Origin: Jaminaea rosea
Taxonomy: Eukaryota > Basidiomycota > Exobasidiomycetes > Microstromatales
Length of the DNA stretch: 64,000 bases
NCBI RefSeq assembly: GCF_003144245.1
Contig: NW_020289980.1
Location: 496,001-560,000, forward strand
Reading direction: 5' to 3'
Shown here: positions 31,301 through 40,065 of the stretch, piece by piece
How positions within the stretch are numbered: position 1 is the first letter of the stretch
Layout: every line of letters starts with the position of its first letter
Position numbers and translations under genes: made by a program
Notes under the pieces: generated by a model
Seen by the model: the letters and a program-made list of their open reading frames with translations, nothing else
The model's database searches: none
What the model was told of the DNA's origin: nothing

Positions 31301-32147
31301 GGTACCTTGCTCCCATCCCACCCCACGGAGCCTCTCAGCGCTACGCTGGTCACGACTAGCCCACAATTCGGCCCGCTCCTTAGCCGACCAGCTTCCTTTG
31401 CTCTTCGTGGATGTCAAGGGGCACGATGAGTGGGTAGACGAGGGGGTGAGCTGGTGGAATGAGGACGAAGCCCGTATTGTGGGAGAGTGCTGCCAAAGCC
31501 TCGTTGGTGACGGGGTGGTGAAGGCCGAGGAGATCGCCGTCATCACACCCTTCAGAGAGCAGGTCTGGCGTGTGCGCCTCTTGCTGCGCCGGATGGGATT
31601 GGGTGGGGTGAGCGTAGGCCCTGTTGAGGCGCTGCAGGGCCAGGAGGCGCCCTTGGTCATTATCAGCCCCGTGCGATCCCGTCCGCGCTTCCTGGCAAGG
31701 GATAGAGAGCACGCGCAGGGGATTGTGGGTGAGAGCAAGAGACTCAACGTTTCGTTGACGAGGGCTAGGGAGCTTTGCATTGTAGTGGGCAATGCGCAGA
31801 CACTGGAGGAGGGGTGTGATGAGTGGCGGGAGCTACTGAGACACGCGAGGAGAAACGGATGGTACGCGGGTGAGAAGGGGGAGTCTGATGGAGAGAAGAA
31901 GGATGGAGACACGCTCGGTCAGCTCGTGTCTGCCCTGGAGTCGGCGGAGATGGGTGGTCACGGTTGGTGGAGGAGAATGTTGGAGGAAGGCGGCGATACA
32001 CTTATATCGAATGGCGACCGACGGCCACCCGCAGCAGTAGAGGACGGTATCGGCCTGCTTGCGGGACGGATGGCGACCGTGCCGCTGCAAGATGATGGCA
32101 GCGACCACGGTGGCGACGGCAGCGAGGACGGAGACGGCCGATCATGA
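28362..32147 (+). CDS. SF1B RNA helicase, Upf1/MOV10-like
   Basis: A single exon of 1261 residues. The first ~300 residues are Pro/Gln/Ser-rich and disordered, with a WPSL motif near the start. The helicase core occupies about 680-1160: Walker A GPPGTGKTKT at about 708, motif Ia VVAPSNAASDVLA, motif II DEAAQ at about 853, motif III GDPAQLGP, motif IV-like LIRNYR, motif V VEALQGQEAP and motif VI LNVSLTRARE. DEAAQ with ALQGQE places it in the Upf1-like group. The N-terminal half lacks the Cys/His-rich zinc region of Upf1, and the layout is closer to the MOV10/SDE3/Armitage branch. That branch unwinds RNA in mRNA decay and small-RNA silencing; the role here is inferred. A cytoplasmic location is likely. 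It is convergent with the Csm1-like gene 102 bases away. Confidence 0.85.
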   Translation: MQGDPSSTLSNAAWPSLAAAAAAQESKKKAVRYSVPMKPAGSAAASDGQQQSVSYAQTASSSGQHAPSDAPVSQFRSVISPSYTNGVQAGPPPMYPPGLHFAPRLPLSQPMVLPQHITPQLHSNLMPSQAPLSQLQPPNHHPYPHLPPLWYHQQAPAQVMSPQQPQMQAQVPQNAILHYSVQGSMPSHGLYPPTPTLQSMYQGPHLIHSPPSMHVAQMTSPPIPSSPPGLSRSHSGVVGAAHHLSPPPGLERGALPVSSSSSVISMPPTTSDHMVPSEKTTLSPPTNITTPQPPQPVIGRTSRSSSPPPPLDRYARIYVPAWLKAVNADLNYTLVPLQEASAAEEGKIDFYEYARGVWPMWLREKMQQRGVGEAIYAAEAVDDGQELERTADAWLPAGGPGEDDALEEEGHVTSDDLRLGVASTSSDDFDPTKALLSAPVSTRPKGRIYRPDDPDSHLPPALSGIAALRAHSYAEHFNPLLSAESKHREEELADSAVYSQQLHAYTRPRPGAPSTAWDQDGLYRLALPGIREERPRLVAGDRAFLRPLATQLEGEAEHGWLHIVFECRITAVRAVQGEWVVHNELAWCHELTFETLAARIVLSCPLLSTYLAAYFTNVEAARFNVIFVYDGRLISDATDAVDTTARRLRSRAQWWRKTLFPTLEDAPSTTVFPHDALAWRDATLNREQRAAVSAIAMGGHCLPFLLSGPPGTGKTKTCVEAILQLVSRDPTNRILVVAPSNAASDVLALRLADHLSPGQLLRLNDPTRTFAEVPQRLSLFCYVDESKNIYSLPPWEKLMAAQVVVTATHDAALLLKSRSASNTDVGDLQLSLLPGLLKVEHARPLPHWTHLIVDEAAQGTEPDLTPALAVVAPHPQTQRELWPSVVLVGDPAQLGPQVRNSDARNQGLDVSLLERLSRRAVYSRSLARLKKEGRGIVLGAAPSLTSSAAASHCGHLIRNYRARHPALLHLPSTLFYSDSLVPCSHPTPRSLSALRWSRLAHNSARSLADQLPLLFVDVKGHDEWVDEGVSWWNEDEARIVGECCQSLVGDGVVKAEEIAVITPFREQVWRVRLLLRRMGLGGVSVGPVEALQGQEAPLVIISPVRSRPRFLARDREHAQGIVGESKRLNVSLTRARELCIVVGNAQTLEEGCDEWRELLRHARRNGWYAGEKGESDGEKKDGDTLGQLVSALESAEMGGHGWWRRMLEEGGDTLISNGDRRPPAAVEDGIGLLAGRMATVPLQDDGSDHGGDGSEDGDGRS

Positions 32148-32249
32148 CGAGCGGCCCACACACAACGAATGGTATCAGGCCATACTGAAATTCACAGCCG
32201 TGCTCCACCGTAGAACAACGAGTCTCCTAATCAACATGCCGCTGCTAGG

Positions 32250-33398
32250 CTACTTCTTGAGTCCCTTGACCAGCGATCCCAAGAACTTGGTGCTGAGGCC
32301 ACGGTCGAAGCGCAAATCGCTCCTCATGTAGGAAGGTAGAGTGCTTGATGAGACGAGGGCTGCGTCGCGTTGCGGGTCGAGGTTTGGAAGGAAAATGAGG
32401 TCCTCCCTGCGTGTACTACTCGAGGCGTCGGAGGTAGCCGAAGGGAGGGAAGAAGAGGATTCCTCAAGGCTGAGTTGGAGGTCTGCGGGACAGCAGATTG
32501 TCAGCATTTGAGCGAATGTCTGTCTGTGGTTCGAGCGGCGCTCACCGTGATGGCCCGTGGCAGTAAAGACACCGGTGAACTTGCGGCGCTCCTCATCGTC
32601 TGCGTCTTCTCCTTTCAGAATGTCGACGCGCGAGATGACAATGCCCGTCAGATCTTCATAGAGGCGGCGTACCGCTCGATTGTCTGCATCGTTGAGGGTT
32701 CCTTGGCCCACGGGAGCTGCGGTACCGCGAGCGGCTGACGAGGAGGAAGAGGCGGTTCGCAGATCTTGCTCTAGGCGTTTGGCTGCGAGCGAGGCGGAGT
32801 TGCGTGGGGTCAGTTGATTGGGCAGTCTAGCTGATAGCATCTCTGCTTGCTCACTCTTATCTTGTGCCTCTCTCCTCGCCTTCTTCTCCCTCTCCAGCTC
32901 CTCACGCAGCTTCTCAACCACATCGTCCTCGACCTCGAGCCCGGCCTCGTCCTCTTCATCCATATCTCCTCCGCCCGCCTTCTTTGCCTTCCTCTCTGCG
33001 CTTTGCAGCCTTGCTTTCAAACTGGTAGCTAATTCAGTGCTGTGCTTCATCTTGGCGTCTGTTGCTCTCTTGTAGCTCGCGAGGGCCGTCTCCGCACTGG
33101 TGGATCGCAGGGCCTGAACATCGGTCAGGGAGCGCGACAGAGCGTCGCGTTCCTTTGTCAGACGCGCGACGGTACGCTGAAGATGGTTGATGCGGGTCGA
33201 GGGAGGCAGGTCCTCGTCGTCTTCGTCAATGTCAAGAGGTGCGCCATCGACGTCCATCTCAGACGCATCCGCTACTGCGGGCTTGCGCGTCGAGCTGCTG
33301 GTTGCGCTAGGTTTGGGCAAGCTGCGATTGGTGGAGGAAGTGGGCGCGAGCTTGCTGCGTGATGTCGCGGCAGATGTTGAGGAGGATGACACTGGCAT
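32250..33398 (-). CDS. CSM1: Chromosome segregation protein Csm1/Pcs1
   Basis: Two exons, 33398-32546 and 32482-32250, giving 361 residues. A Ser/Thr-rich head is followed by a coiled coil at about 80-200 (RINHLQRTVARLTKERDAL onwards) with a Lys/Glu-rich second part. The C-terminal globular domain starts with YEDLTGIVISRVDILKG and continues across the splice as TATGHHDLQLSLEES. Then come DLIFLPNLDPQRD, LPSYMRSDLRFDR and STKFLGSLVKGL. This is the Csm1/Pcs1 fold pattern, in which a dimeric coiled coil carries globular heads that clamp kinetochore proteins. Family roles are monopolin in meiosis and prevention of merotelic attachment. The 63-nt intron is a multiple of three with no stop, so unspliced RNA would still read through. 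The ATG at 33398 is preferred over an upstream in-frame start at 33560, whose added residues look like leader. Confidence 0.85.
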   Translation of the reverse strand: MPVSSSSTSAATSRSKLAPTSSTNRSLPKPSATSSSTRKPAVADASEMDVDGAPLDIDEDDEDLPPSTRINHLQRTVARLTKERDALSRSLTDVQALRSTSAETALASYKRATDAKMKHSTELATSLKARLQSAERKAKKAGGGDMDEEDEAGLEVEDDVVEKLREELEREKKARREAQDKSEQAEMLSARLPNQLTPRNSASLAAKRLEQDLRTASSSSSAARGTAAPVGQGTLNDADNRAVRRLYEDLTGIVISRVDILKGEDADDEERRKFTGVFTATGHHGERRSNHRQTFAQMLTICCPADLQLSLEESSSSLPSATSDASSSTRREDLIFLPNLDPQRDAALVSSSTLPSYMRSDLRFDRGLSTKFLGSLVKGLKK

Positions 33399-33648
33399 AT
33401 TGATTGTCGTGATGGTTGAGGACAGATGGGAAAGAAAGACGGCAGCTTGCTGCAGGCCTTGTCCCTCCTCCCGCCGTGTTTGGTGTTGCTTTGGAGGCGC
33501 GTCTTGCCTTTCCGCACCACGTGGCTGCCGCTCTCCGCCCTCCGCTTGTTCGTTGCTCACGCCTTGTCGCTCAGCTGATCCATCGCTAGACTCTTTGTCT
33601 CCTCGTCACTACCATCACCGCCACCAACAGCAGCTTGTCCTCGTCGCC
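33399..33648. promoter_or_regulatory. Divergent promoter of the CSM1-like gene and UBC6
   Basis: 250 bases between two opposed start codons, so the promoter is shared. No clear element is seen. Confidence 0.4.
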
Positions 33649-34617
33649 ATGGCAACTAACAAGGCTGCTACACGTCGCCTGGCCAAGGAAGTCACGATGA
33701 TGGAGCGTGAACCTCCCGAGCTCTGCTACGCACGCCCACTCGAGACGGATCAGTTCACATGGTACTTCATCCTTCGCGGACCCGCTGACACTCCCTACGC
33801 CGGTGGCGAGTACCTTGGCTCTCTATCTTTCCCTGCTACCTACCCGTTCGCCCCGCCGACGATCAAGGTCCAGACACCGAGTGGGAGGTTCAAGGAGAAC
33901 GAGGCCATCTGCACCAGTTTCAGCAACTTTCATCCCGGCAGCTGGAATCCAGCGTGGAGTATTGCCAACGTCCTCGTGGGGCTGCTCAGTCTCATGACCA
34001 GCGAGGAGATGACGACGGGTGCAATTTCGGCAACTACAGAGACGCGCAAGGCATTCGCCGCACGCTCGCACTCTTGGAACTGCTCCAACGTCCAGGTGAG
34101 CAGTTGCGACGGTGGGGGACATGAAGGCAGGCACTGACCCTCGTCGCTCTCCTTTTGCCCTCAGTTCAAGAAGGTGTTCCCGGAATACTGCATCGCAGGT
34201 GACACAGCAAAGGACCTGCCCAACATGGGAACCGGCGGAGGTGCCAACAGTACCAAGGCGGCAGGCAAGAGTGAGTGACGGGACGACGAAGACGAGACGA
34301 TACCGGTGCGTTTGATGCGCATCAGTCGTGGCCGCGCTGGCAATGAGTAAATGCGGTCGGAGAGCAAGCACACTGATTTGCACCTTCCTCGCATAGAGCC
34401 ACAATCACCATCATCACCATCAAATCACAACACAGCATCTTCAGCATCAGCATCCTCAGCCAACGCCGACGGGCCTCAAGCACGGCTGCGAGCGGTACCA
34501 CCAGGAGGCGGACCGCCGCAACCGCCGCCACCGCTTCTTTCCACTCGCACCAAGGTCGGACTGCTCATGGCCTTCCTCGCTTGGCTCTTTTTCGCTAGAT
34601 TGATGGGGAGAGGGTGA
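33649..34617 (+). CDS. UBC6: Ubiquitin-conjugating enzyme E2, Ubc6 type (tail-anchored)
   Basis: Three exons: 33649-34095, 34165-34270 and 34397-34617, giving 257 residues. The UBC fold starts RRLAKEVTMMEREPPE, with WYFILRGPADTPYAGGEY. The catalytic cysteine is Cys88 in EAICTSFSNFHPGSWNP, the ER-associated E2 variant of the active site in which the usual HPN is absent. Exon 3 holds a Ser/Asn/Pro-rich linker and a C-terminal hydrophobic segment VGLLMAFLAWLFFARLM with only three residues after it, i.e. a tail anchor. Family knowledge: Ubc6/UBE2J sits in the ER membrane and transfers ubiquitin in ER-associated degradation, with Doa10-type ligases. Intron 2 splits a Lys codon (A|AG). The length and Cys position agree with yeast Ubc6. 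Confidence 0.93.
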
Positions 34618-35302
34618 CACGGCTAGAGAAGGCAAGCCGTAAGAAGGCGGCAGCCAAGAAGCGATTGGCGAGTAGGAGCGATGAAAGACCTTGGGCAAGC
34701 AGACTTCAACTAATAGAAGACGACAGCGAGGATGTAGCTTGCCTCAATCGATACAACTACAGTCACCGAGCATCTTGCCCAGAGTGATCGCTCCAGACGA
34801 CGTCTTTGTGTCGTGGTCGTGCTTCCAAGATGATCGCGCCAATACGACAGCCCGATATTCCCTGCTAGAAGAATCGCCTACTGCTAAACCTTGCCGCCCC
34901 ATGTCAGTCTTCTGGCCCTCGGCCCCCGGGCCAGATCAGATGCACGCACACGCAAGTGGATGCTGAGCAAGAGCCAGACGAATCAATAGCATTGGAGCTG
35001 GACGAACAAGACTTGAAGCCGGTAGCAGGAGACGAGTCGGAGCCAAAGAGAGTGGATGCGCCCGCGGCGGTATACGGCGAGGCGAAGAGGAAAGCGAAGG
35101 GGGGTTACGAGTAGACTTACAAAGGAGCGCAACGGAAAAGAATGGGGTGCGTGAGATGACCGGGGCAAGTGAAGGACGGGTGAGTCTTGAGACTTGATGA
35201 ATGGCGGCGATGCGGGTGAGGCCGAGTCAAGTGAGACCGCTGCGCCGGACATGGTGATGCAACTGGAAGCGACCCTGATTCAAGGTAGTCTGCTTAGAAA
35301 GC
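34618..35302. other. Intergenic region after UBC6, with an unassigned coding-like stretch
   Basis: About 690 bases. The plus strand from about 34873 to 35114 reads as an open frame whose last 53 codons look coding (see separate entry). The rest has no supported feature. Confidence 0.4.
34956..35114 (+). CDS. Possible terminal exon, acidic protein tail (orphan)
   Basis: From GTG 34956 the frame reads an acidic sequence (EQEPDESIALELDEQDLKP) and then a basic end (GEAKRKAKGGYE, stop TAG at 35112). The composition and lack of rare codons are coding-like, but there is no ATG. The frame opens at about 34873 after an in-frame stop. A different frame just upstream (34770-34950) also looks coding-like, so this may be the last exon of a small gene whose splicing I cannot resolve, or a decayed gene. 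I see no family. Confidence 0.25.
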   Translation: MDAEQEPDESIALELDEQDLKPVAGDESEPKRVDAPAAVYGEAKRKAKGGYE

Positions 35303-37545
35303 TCAATAGCCTCGTCGTCCTCCCTCCTTCTCCTCCATCTCCTCATCGCGCTCTGAAGGGTGCAACGATGATTGGATGCAGTCGTGAATGGCCGGGAATG
35401 TGGTGCGAATGGCCTGTGCGGGCGAGAGCGCAAGAGGACAAGTGAGTAAGGGGGGACGAAGGAACGCGATGCGGAAGGGTCTTCGCAGGGTGGATTGGAC
35501 TCACATCGACTGCCATGATAAAGTCGAGATGCTGAGCACCCTCGAGCGCTACCGTGTTGATCATCTTGACGTTGCTCTCATGCTGCGCCATGCGGTCCGC
35601 CAAGGGCTTGCCCAGCACCAGGTAGTCGGCCGTGCCGTAGACGATGGTGTGGGGCGGGAAGGTCGAGGGGAACCAGCGCTCCTGACGAGGGTCGAAGATG
35701 CAGCCACGGTGAGAGAAGGAGGCCATGTACCTGGGAGAAAGGAGAGGGGCCAGGTGCGGAGAACGAGTCCAAGGTCAGCACGAGTGAGGTAGGGCGGAGG
35801 CCGGTGACTGAGGAGCCTGGGACCATCAGTACACTTCTGTACTCACCAGTACAAAAGCTCGCTACTGGTGCTGTGGGGCAGCGTCCTAAAGATTTTGCCC
35901 TTCTGGCGGTTGACCCATGACGAGTCGTCAAAGCCAAAGAGGTAGTAGCTGCGATGCGTTGCGGAGCGAAGGGAAGAGGTCAGTCGGACTTTCCCTGTCC
36001 AAAAGGTACGCCGAGCAACACATACAAGATGACGTAGGCAAGGTGGGCGAACATGAAGGATGGAGCGTACTTCTGGAAGAGCGCAAGTGCTGGAATGAAC
36101 TCCTTGACTCTGTGAGGCGTCGATGTAAAGCCGGACGTAGAAGAGAGATCAGTGGACTGAACCTACTGCAGTTCCTTTGAACAATCAGCATACACTCACC
36201 CGAACACTGTACTCCACCTTCGAGGCAGAACAGAGGAGTTGAAGGGGTGGCAAAGGAGAGAAGGAGGGGAAGAAGGCGTGTGTCAGTCGTTGGCGTCACA
36301 CAAGCTCCAACGCCCGTGAGACTTACCATTTGCGCCCTCTGAATTGTCTCATCAGGCTGAACGGGAACTTGCGAAGCACAGGACCGGCATAGACTGTTCG
36401 ACATTGAGGCGATGGGGTGAGAAGCGTGGTTGAGGTAGGGTAGAACACGCGTTCGTCAGTCGGCGAGTTCTCACGTGCCGCAGTCATAGCGACTTACCTG
36501 AGGGGCCGATGGCCGTGAAAGAGGAGAGACGCCTGCCGAGCTCTGGGCAGATCCCAGGGCTCAGTGCGAGATACATGGATCCAGACCCCTGCGAGTGCCC
36601 GACGTACGCGACTCTAGGCTTTCCCGTGGCGCCGCAGATGAACTCGACGACGTCGCGCAAGTCAAAGGCGAGCTCCTTGAGGCCCCAAGCCCAGAAGCGT
36701 GGGTCGCTGCGCGGGTACTCTGTGTGTCCAGCCTCGAAGTTGGCGCGGATGTTGGTGACCCATACGTCATAGCCTTGGTCCACGAGCCAGAATGCCATGC
36801 TTCTTTCCTCGCATACGAAGAAGTGGGAAGAGTTACATAGAATACCGTGCTGCAGGATGACTGGATGTCCCGGTGGGCCGCCACGACGTGGGTCAGAGAT
36901 GCGGTGGGCTTTGAGGATCCAGCCGCCTTCGGTGATGATGTCATGGGTGTCGCAGTGGTATCCCCAGAACTCGGCATAGTACTCTGGTCGGCCAGAGAGA
37001 CGCTCGCCAGTGATGCGGCGCTCGTACTCTCGGTCTGGCTTGGCGCGGGGGCGCTGCTTCTTGAATGGGTTGAAGTAGGCGGCGAATGCCAGGACCAAGA
37101 TACCGCCCAATGCTCCGAGAGTCAGACCAAAGGAGAGAGACTGGCGAACAAAGAGGCGCGTCTTGCCTACGATGCCCATCTCGCCGTAGTCTTGAACCAC
37201 ATGGTCGAAGAAGGCCATCTCGAGCGGCTCTTCCTCCTCGTACGAGGGGAAGGTAGGGTCGAAGAAGGGCTCATCGTCACGACGCCCTCCACGAGAGGAC
37301 TCATCGATTGTCTCCATCCGGTCTGCGCCACCGCGACCATCCTCGCGAACAGACGTGTCCGTGTAGCCATCGTATCCCGTGTCCTGCTCGGAAGACGAGT
37401 AGACAGCATCATTGCCGCCATCACGGGTATTGGTGTTGGTGTTGGTGGCAGTCGTCTCGCTGAAGGGGTTCTCGCTTTGCTCTTCAACGGAAGAAGGGGG
37501 AGAGCGACGGTTGGCTCGAGAGCCGTAGTTGATGAGACCGCTCAT
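35303..37545 (-). CDS. Steryl ester/acylglycerol lipase, TGL1/YEH family
   Basis: Seven exons: 37545-36498, 36393-36327, 36217-36200, 36109-36026, 35948-35847, 35730-35505 and 35413-35303, giving 551 residues. A Ser/Asp-rich N-terminal tail of ~130 residues precedes one membrane helix (GLTLGALGGILVLAFAAYF). The alpha/beta-hydrolase lid region starts DIITEGGWILKAHRI, with the oxyanion segment VILQHGILCNSSHF. The nucleophile is Ser318 in GHSQGSGSM. The acid is probably the Asp in TIVYGTADYLV, and the His lies in LEGAQHLDFIMAVD, both in exon 6. The order and spacing fit Tgl1/Yeh1/Yeh2, membrane-bound hydrolases of steryl esters and acylglycerols on lipid droplets or the plasma membrane. All junctions keep the frame (GPS|V, RK|WWSTVFG, VKEFIP, FYYLFGFDD, LYW|YMASF). 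The third exon is only 18 nt and has the least certain boundary. Confidence 0.88.
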
Positions 37546-37660
37546 CGCGGCGTGCGTGGCAACGAGGAATAGGTATCGAAGAAGAAGAGGTCAACGGGCG
37601 AAGGTAATTTACAGAGAAAGAAGAGGGGTGAGGGAGGTCGCGAGGATGAAATGAGGATGA

Positions 37661-37682
37661 GCGGCGGCGGCGGCGGCGGCGG
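37661..37682. repeat. (GGC)n microsatellite
   Basis: About seven GGC units in the lipase leader. Confidence 0.8.
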
Positions 37683-38009
37683 TGAAAGCCAGTCGAGGAG
37701 TGATGGCGTACGCAGCAGCAAAGTGAAAGCAAGCAAAGGGCTAGGCAAAGCAAAGCGGGCGGGCGGGCAGGCGTATGGCGGCAGCGTCTGGATGCGGGGA
37801 ACCGTGGGCACAGGAGGACTCGTCGTCTGAGCGATGTGCCATTGGATGGGCGACGCTTCGACTGCAGCAGTAGCGCCGTCACGCCGAGCGAGCACTATGC
37901 GATGCGATGCGGAACGAGAAGCGGAGTGCAAAGTTGTCGGCCGGACCCCGCTCAGGTCGGAACGGAAGCAGACGGGTGGGGGAGAGAGGAGGGCGGAGAG
38001 AGGATGAGG

Positions 38010-38034
38010 TCGACGACGACGACGACGACGACGA
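38010..38034. repeat. (GAC)n microsatellite
   Basis: About eight units of a GAC/CGA repeat in the divergent promoter. Confidence 0.8.
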
Positions 38035-38079
38035 GGGGGCGGACAGAGCGAGGCGCGTTTCCGATTGGCATCAAAGCTC

Positions 38080-38104
38080 ATCACCATCACCATCACCATC
38101 ACCG
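38080..38104. repeat. (ATCACC)n repeat in the 5' leader
   Basis: Four ATCACC units, six bases before the ATG at 38110; probably transcribed leader. Confidence 0.75.
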
Positions 38105-38109
38105 TCGCA

Positions 38110-40065
38110 ATGGCCGACACACTCGACTACGGCGATCCCAATGCTGACAGTCGAGACGACTACGACTCGAGGATGGAAGAGGACATCGATCAACCTAGGG
38201 GCTCGTCCTCTACGACGAGGGGCATGCATCGCCCAACGTCGCCGCACATGTATCGCTTCCCTGACAACATGGCAGTAGCAGCTGATGCCAACCGCGGACC
38301 CACTTCTCTCCCCACACCTCCTGGTGACGACTCATTCACCGATCCCACTCCTCCTTCGGTCCCCTCGCCCATCGGACGAGGAAAGGATGTCCGCCTCAAG
38401 GCGCTCCACCTCACGGGCAAGCCCATTGCCGCCCTGTCTACCTCTCGTCTCTTTAGCTACGTCAGTCACTGGGGAGCTAAGCCCCTCGGTATCGAATGGA
38501 TCAACGACGAGGCAGTCAATGTAGTCTTTGCAGATGAGGCTTCTGCTCGCATCGCCCTCGAGTACCTCTGCCCGGCACTTCCTACTCGAGCTGCTCCTAT
38601 CGCTCCCCTCCCCACCATCCAAGACATTGGTGACGCGGCTAAAGCCAACGAGATTGAGGCAGACTGGCCCGACTCGCTTCTCGAAGGCTGTCTCATTCCA
38701 CGTCGCGCACACCGATTCCCACAGCAGCTCTACACTGGCTTAGAGCGTGACGGGCTCGACCAAGCAGCCGCTGCTGCCAAAGAAGCTTCAGCCGCCTCTG
38801 TCCCCACACACTACGACGATGATGTCCCCGCCATCTATCGCGAGCTGGAAGAAGAAGACAAGAGGCGCGCTGATTCTGCCCTTTCGTCCGACCCAAATAT
38901 CAAGAATGTCCAGCGCCTTCTCGGCACCCTCTGGATTCGGTATGCTATTGAGAGCGCAGATGTCAAGGACAAGAAGGCCAGACAGCAGAGCACTTGGTAC
39001 AAGGAGCACGGTCGTGACGCCGGCAAGGACGTCGTAGCGAAGCCTCTCGATGTCGGTGCAAAGAGTGAGAAGCGTGAGCTCCTGAGCGGTTCCTCCGAGC
39101 CCCGCGCCTTTGGTCAAGTCGAACCCAGTCTGGACGAGTACGCCAGCCCAGAGTCGCCAGGACGACGTCGCCCTTCGTACCCTCTCCCGCCTCATCTCCT
39201 CCTGGGCCAGACGTCACCGAAGATCAACCGCCATCAGTTGCAGGCCCAGACGTTCCCCATCGGCGAGGAGGGCCAGTCACGCGACCTCTTCCCGCAGCAC
39301 CGCACCGACCCGTACGTCGACGCAGACCCCGACCTCATGCGCCTGGGTGAACGACGTTCCGCCTCCCCCGTCCGCGTCCGATCCGGTGGCAATCAAGGCT
39401 ACCTGCCTGCACTCGACAATGACGACCGCTACAGCCCTAGCAGCAGCCGTCGCGCATCCGGTCGCAGGGACTATCGTCGCGAGCCAACACCCTCTCGTGA
39501 GGACCTCGATGCAGAGATGGATGCCTATGCCCGTACGCGCGACTCCACTCCCGATGACCGCGAGACTCCCCCGCCAGCGCCTCAACCGCCCGCACAGTAT
39601 CATTTTGCTCAACATCGGTGGGCCAAAGAACACGCAGGGGGATACCATTCATCCTCTGGATCGTCGTCGAGTGGAAGGAGCGGAAGCGGTAGTGGATACA
39701 CGACGCACGGCAGTGGTGGCACGGTGAGGGTCAAGGGGCGCGGTAGGCGCAAGGCACCCGGTAGCTCGGGATTGAGCGGATGGGACGACGAGGATGGAGG
39801 GCAGGACGAATACGGGCGTGAGCGGGGATATAGGGGCAGTAGCGGTAGCAACGGTAAACGTAGCCGCAAGAATGGCAGCGGCGGAGGGATGTACGCTGAT
39901 CGAGAGTACGAGACAGAAGCTTCCGGGTCGCTGGCTAGCAGGCTGGGCGAGTCAAAGGGAGAGAAGAGGCTTCAAGATCGACTGGGTGCCGAGCACAGCA
40001 GCTCACCCTCACTTGCAGACAGGCTCGGCAGCGGTGGCAGTGGAGGGATGAGCGGGTGGGATTGA
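38110..40065 (+). CDS. NCBP3: Nuclear cap-binding protein subunit 3-like (NCBP3)
   Basis: A single exon of 651 residues from ATG 38110. Residues ~95-155 form the RRM-like unit: DVRLKALHLTGKPIAALST, then RLFSYVSHWGAKPLGIEWI and NDEAVNVVFADEASARIAL. The WINDEAVNVVF block corresponds to the WLDD...CNVVW block of human NCBP3, where it contributes to m7G cap binding. A second conserved part near 270-300 (TLWIRYAIESADVKDKKAR then STWYKEHG) matches the basic segment that follows in NCBP3. The C-terminal half is Ser/Gly/Arg/Tyr-rich and disordered, and near the end LASRLGES and SLADRLGS are repeated. The family binds capped RNA with NCBP1 in the nucleus and aids mRNA export and stress responses. Cap binding here is inferred from the domain. 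Confidence 0.8.
   Translation: MADTLDYGDPNADSRDDYDSRMEEDIDQPRGSSSTTRGMHRPTSPHMYRFPDNMAVAADANRGPTSLPTPPGDDSFTDPTPPSVPSPIGRGKDVRLKALHLTGKPIAALSTSRLFSYVSHWGAKPLGIEWINDEAVNVVFADEASARIALEYLCPALPTRAAPIAPLPTIQDIGDAAKANEIEADWPDSLLEGCLIPRRAHRFPQQLYTGLERDGLDQAAAAAKEASAASVPTHYDDDVPAIYRELEEEDKRRADSALSSDPNIKNVQRLLGTLWIRYAIESADVKDKKARQQSTWYKEHGRDAGKDVVAKPLDVGAKSEKRELLSGSSEPRAFGQVEPSLDEYASPESPGRRRPSYPLPPHLLLGQTSPKINRHQLQAQTFPIGEEGQSRDLFPQHRTDPYVDADPDLMRLGERRSASPVRVRSGGNQGYLPALDNDDRYSPSSSRRASGRRDYRREPTPSREDLDAEMDAYARTRDSTPDDRETPPPAPQPPAQYHFAQHRWAKEHAGGYHSSSGSSSSGRSGSGSGYTTHGSGGTVRVKGRGRRKAPGSSGLSGWDDEDGGQDEYGRERGYRGSSGSNGKRSRKNGSGGGMYADREYETEASGSLASRLGESKGEKRLQDRLGAEHSSSPSLADRLGSGGSGGMSGWD

Larger units (their letters stand above)
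37546..38109. promoter_or_regulatory. Divergent promoter of the lipase and NCBP3-like genes, repeat-rich
   Basis: 564 bases between opposed start codons. It carries three short tandem repeats: GGC units at 37661-37682, GAC units at 38010-38034, and ATCACC units at 38080-38104 right before the NCBP3-like ATG. These repeats also extend the downstream reading frame upstream as Ile/Thr codons, but that extension starts with TTG and is not used. Confidence 0.5.

Noticed and set aside
33399-33560. N-terminal extension of the Csm1-like protein
   Set aside because: The extra residues are Gln/Arg/Glu-rich leader-like sequence; the ATG at 33398 starts the Ser/Thr head expected for the family.
38065-38109. 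Upstream extension of the NCBP3-like protein through the ATCACC repeat
   Set aside because: It begins with TTG, consists of repeat-coded Ile/Thr, and the ATG at 38110 is in a good context.
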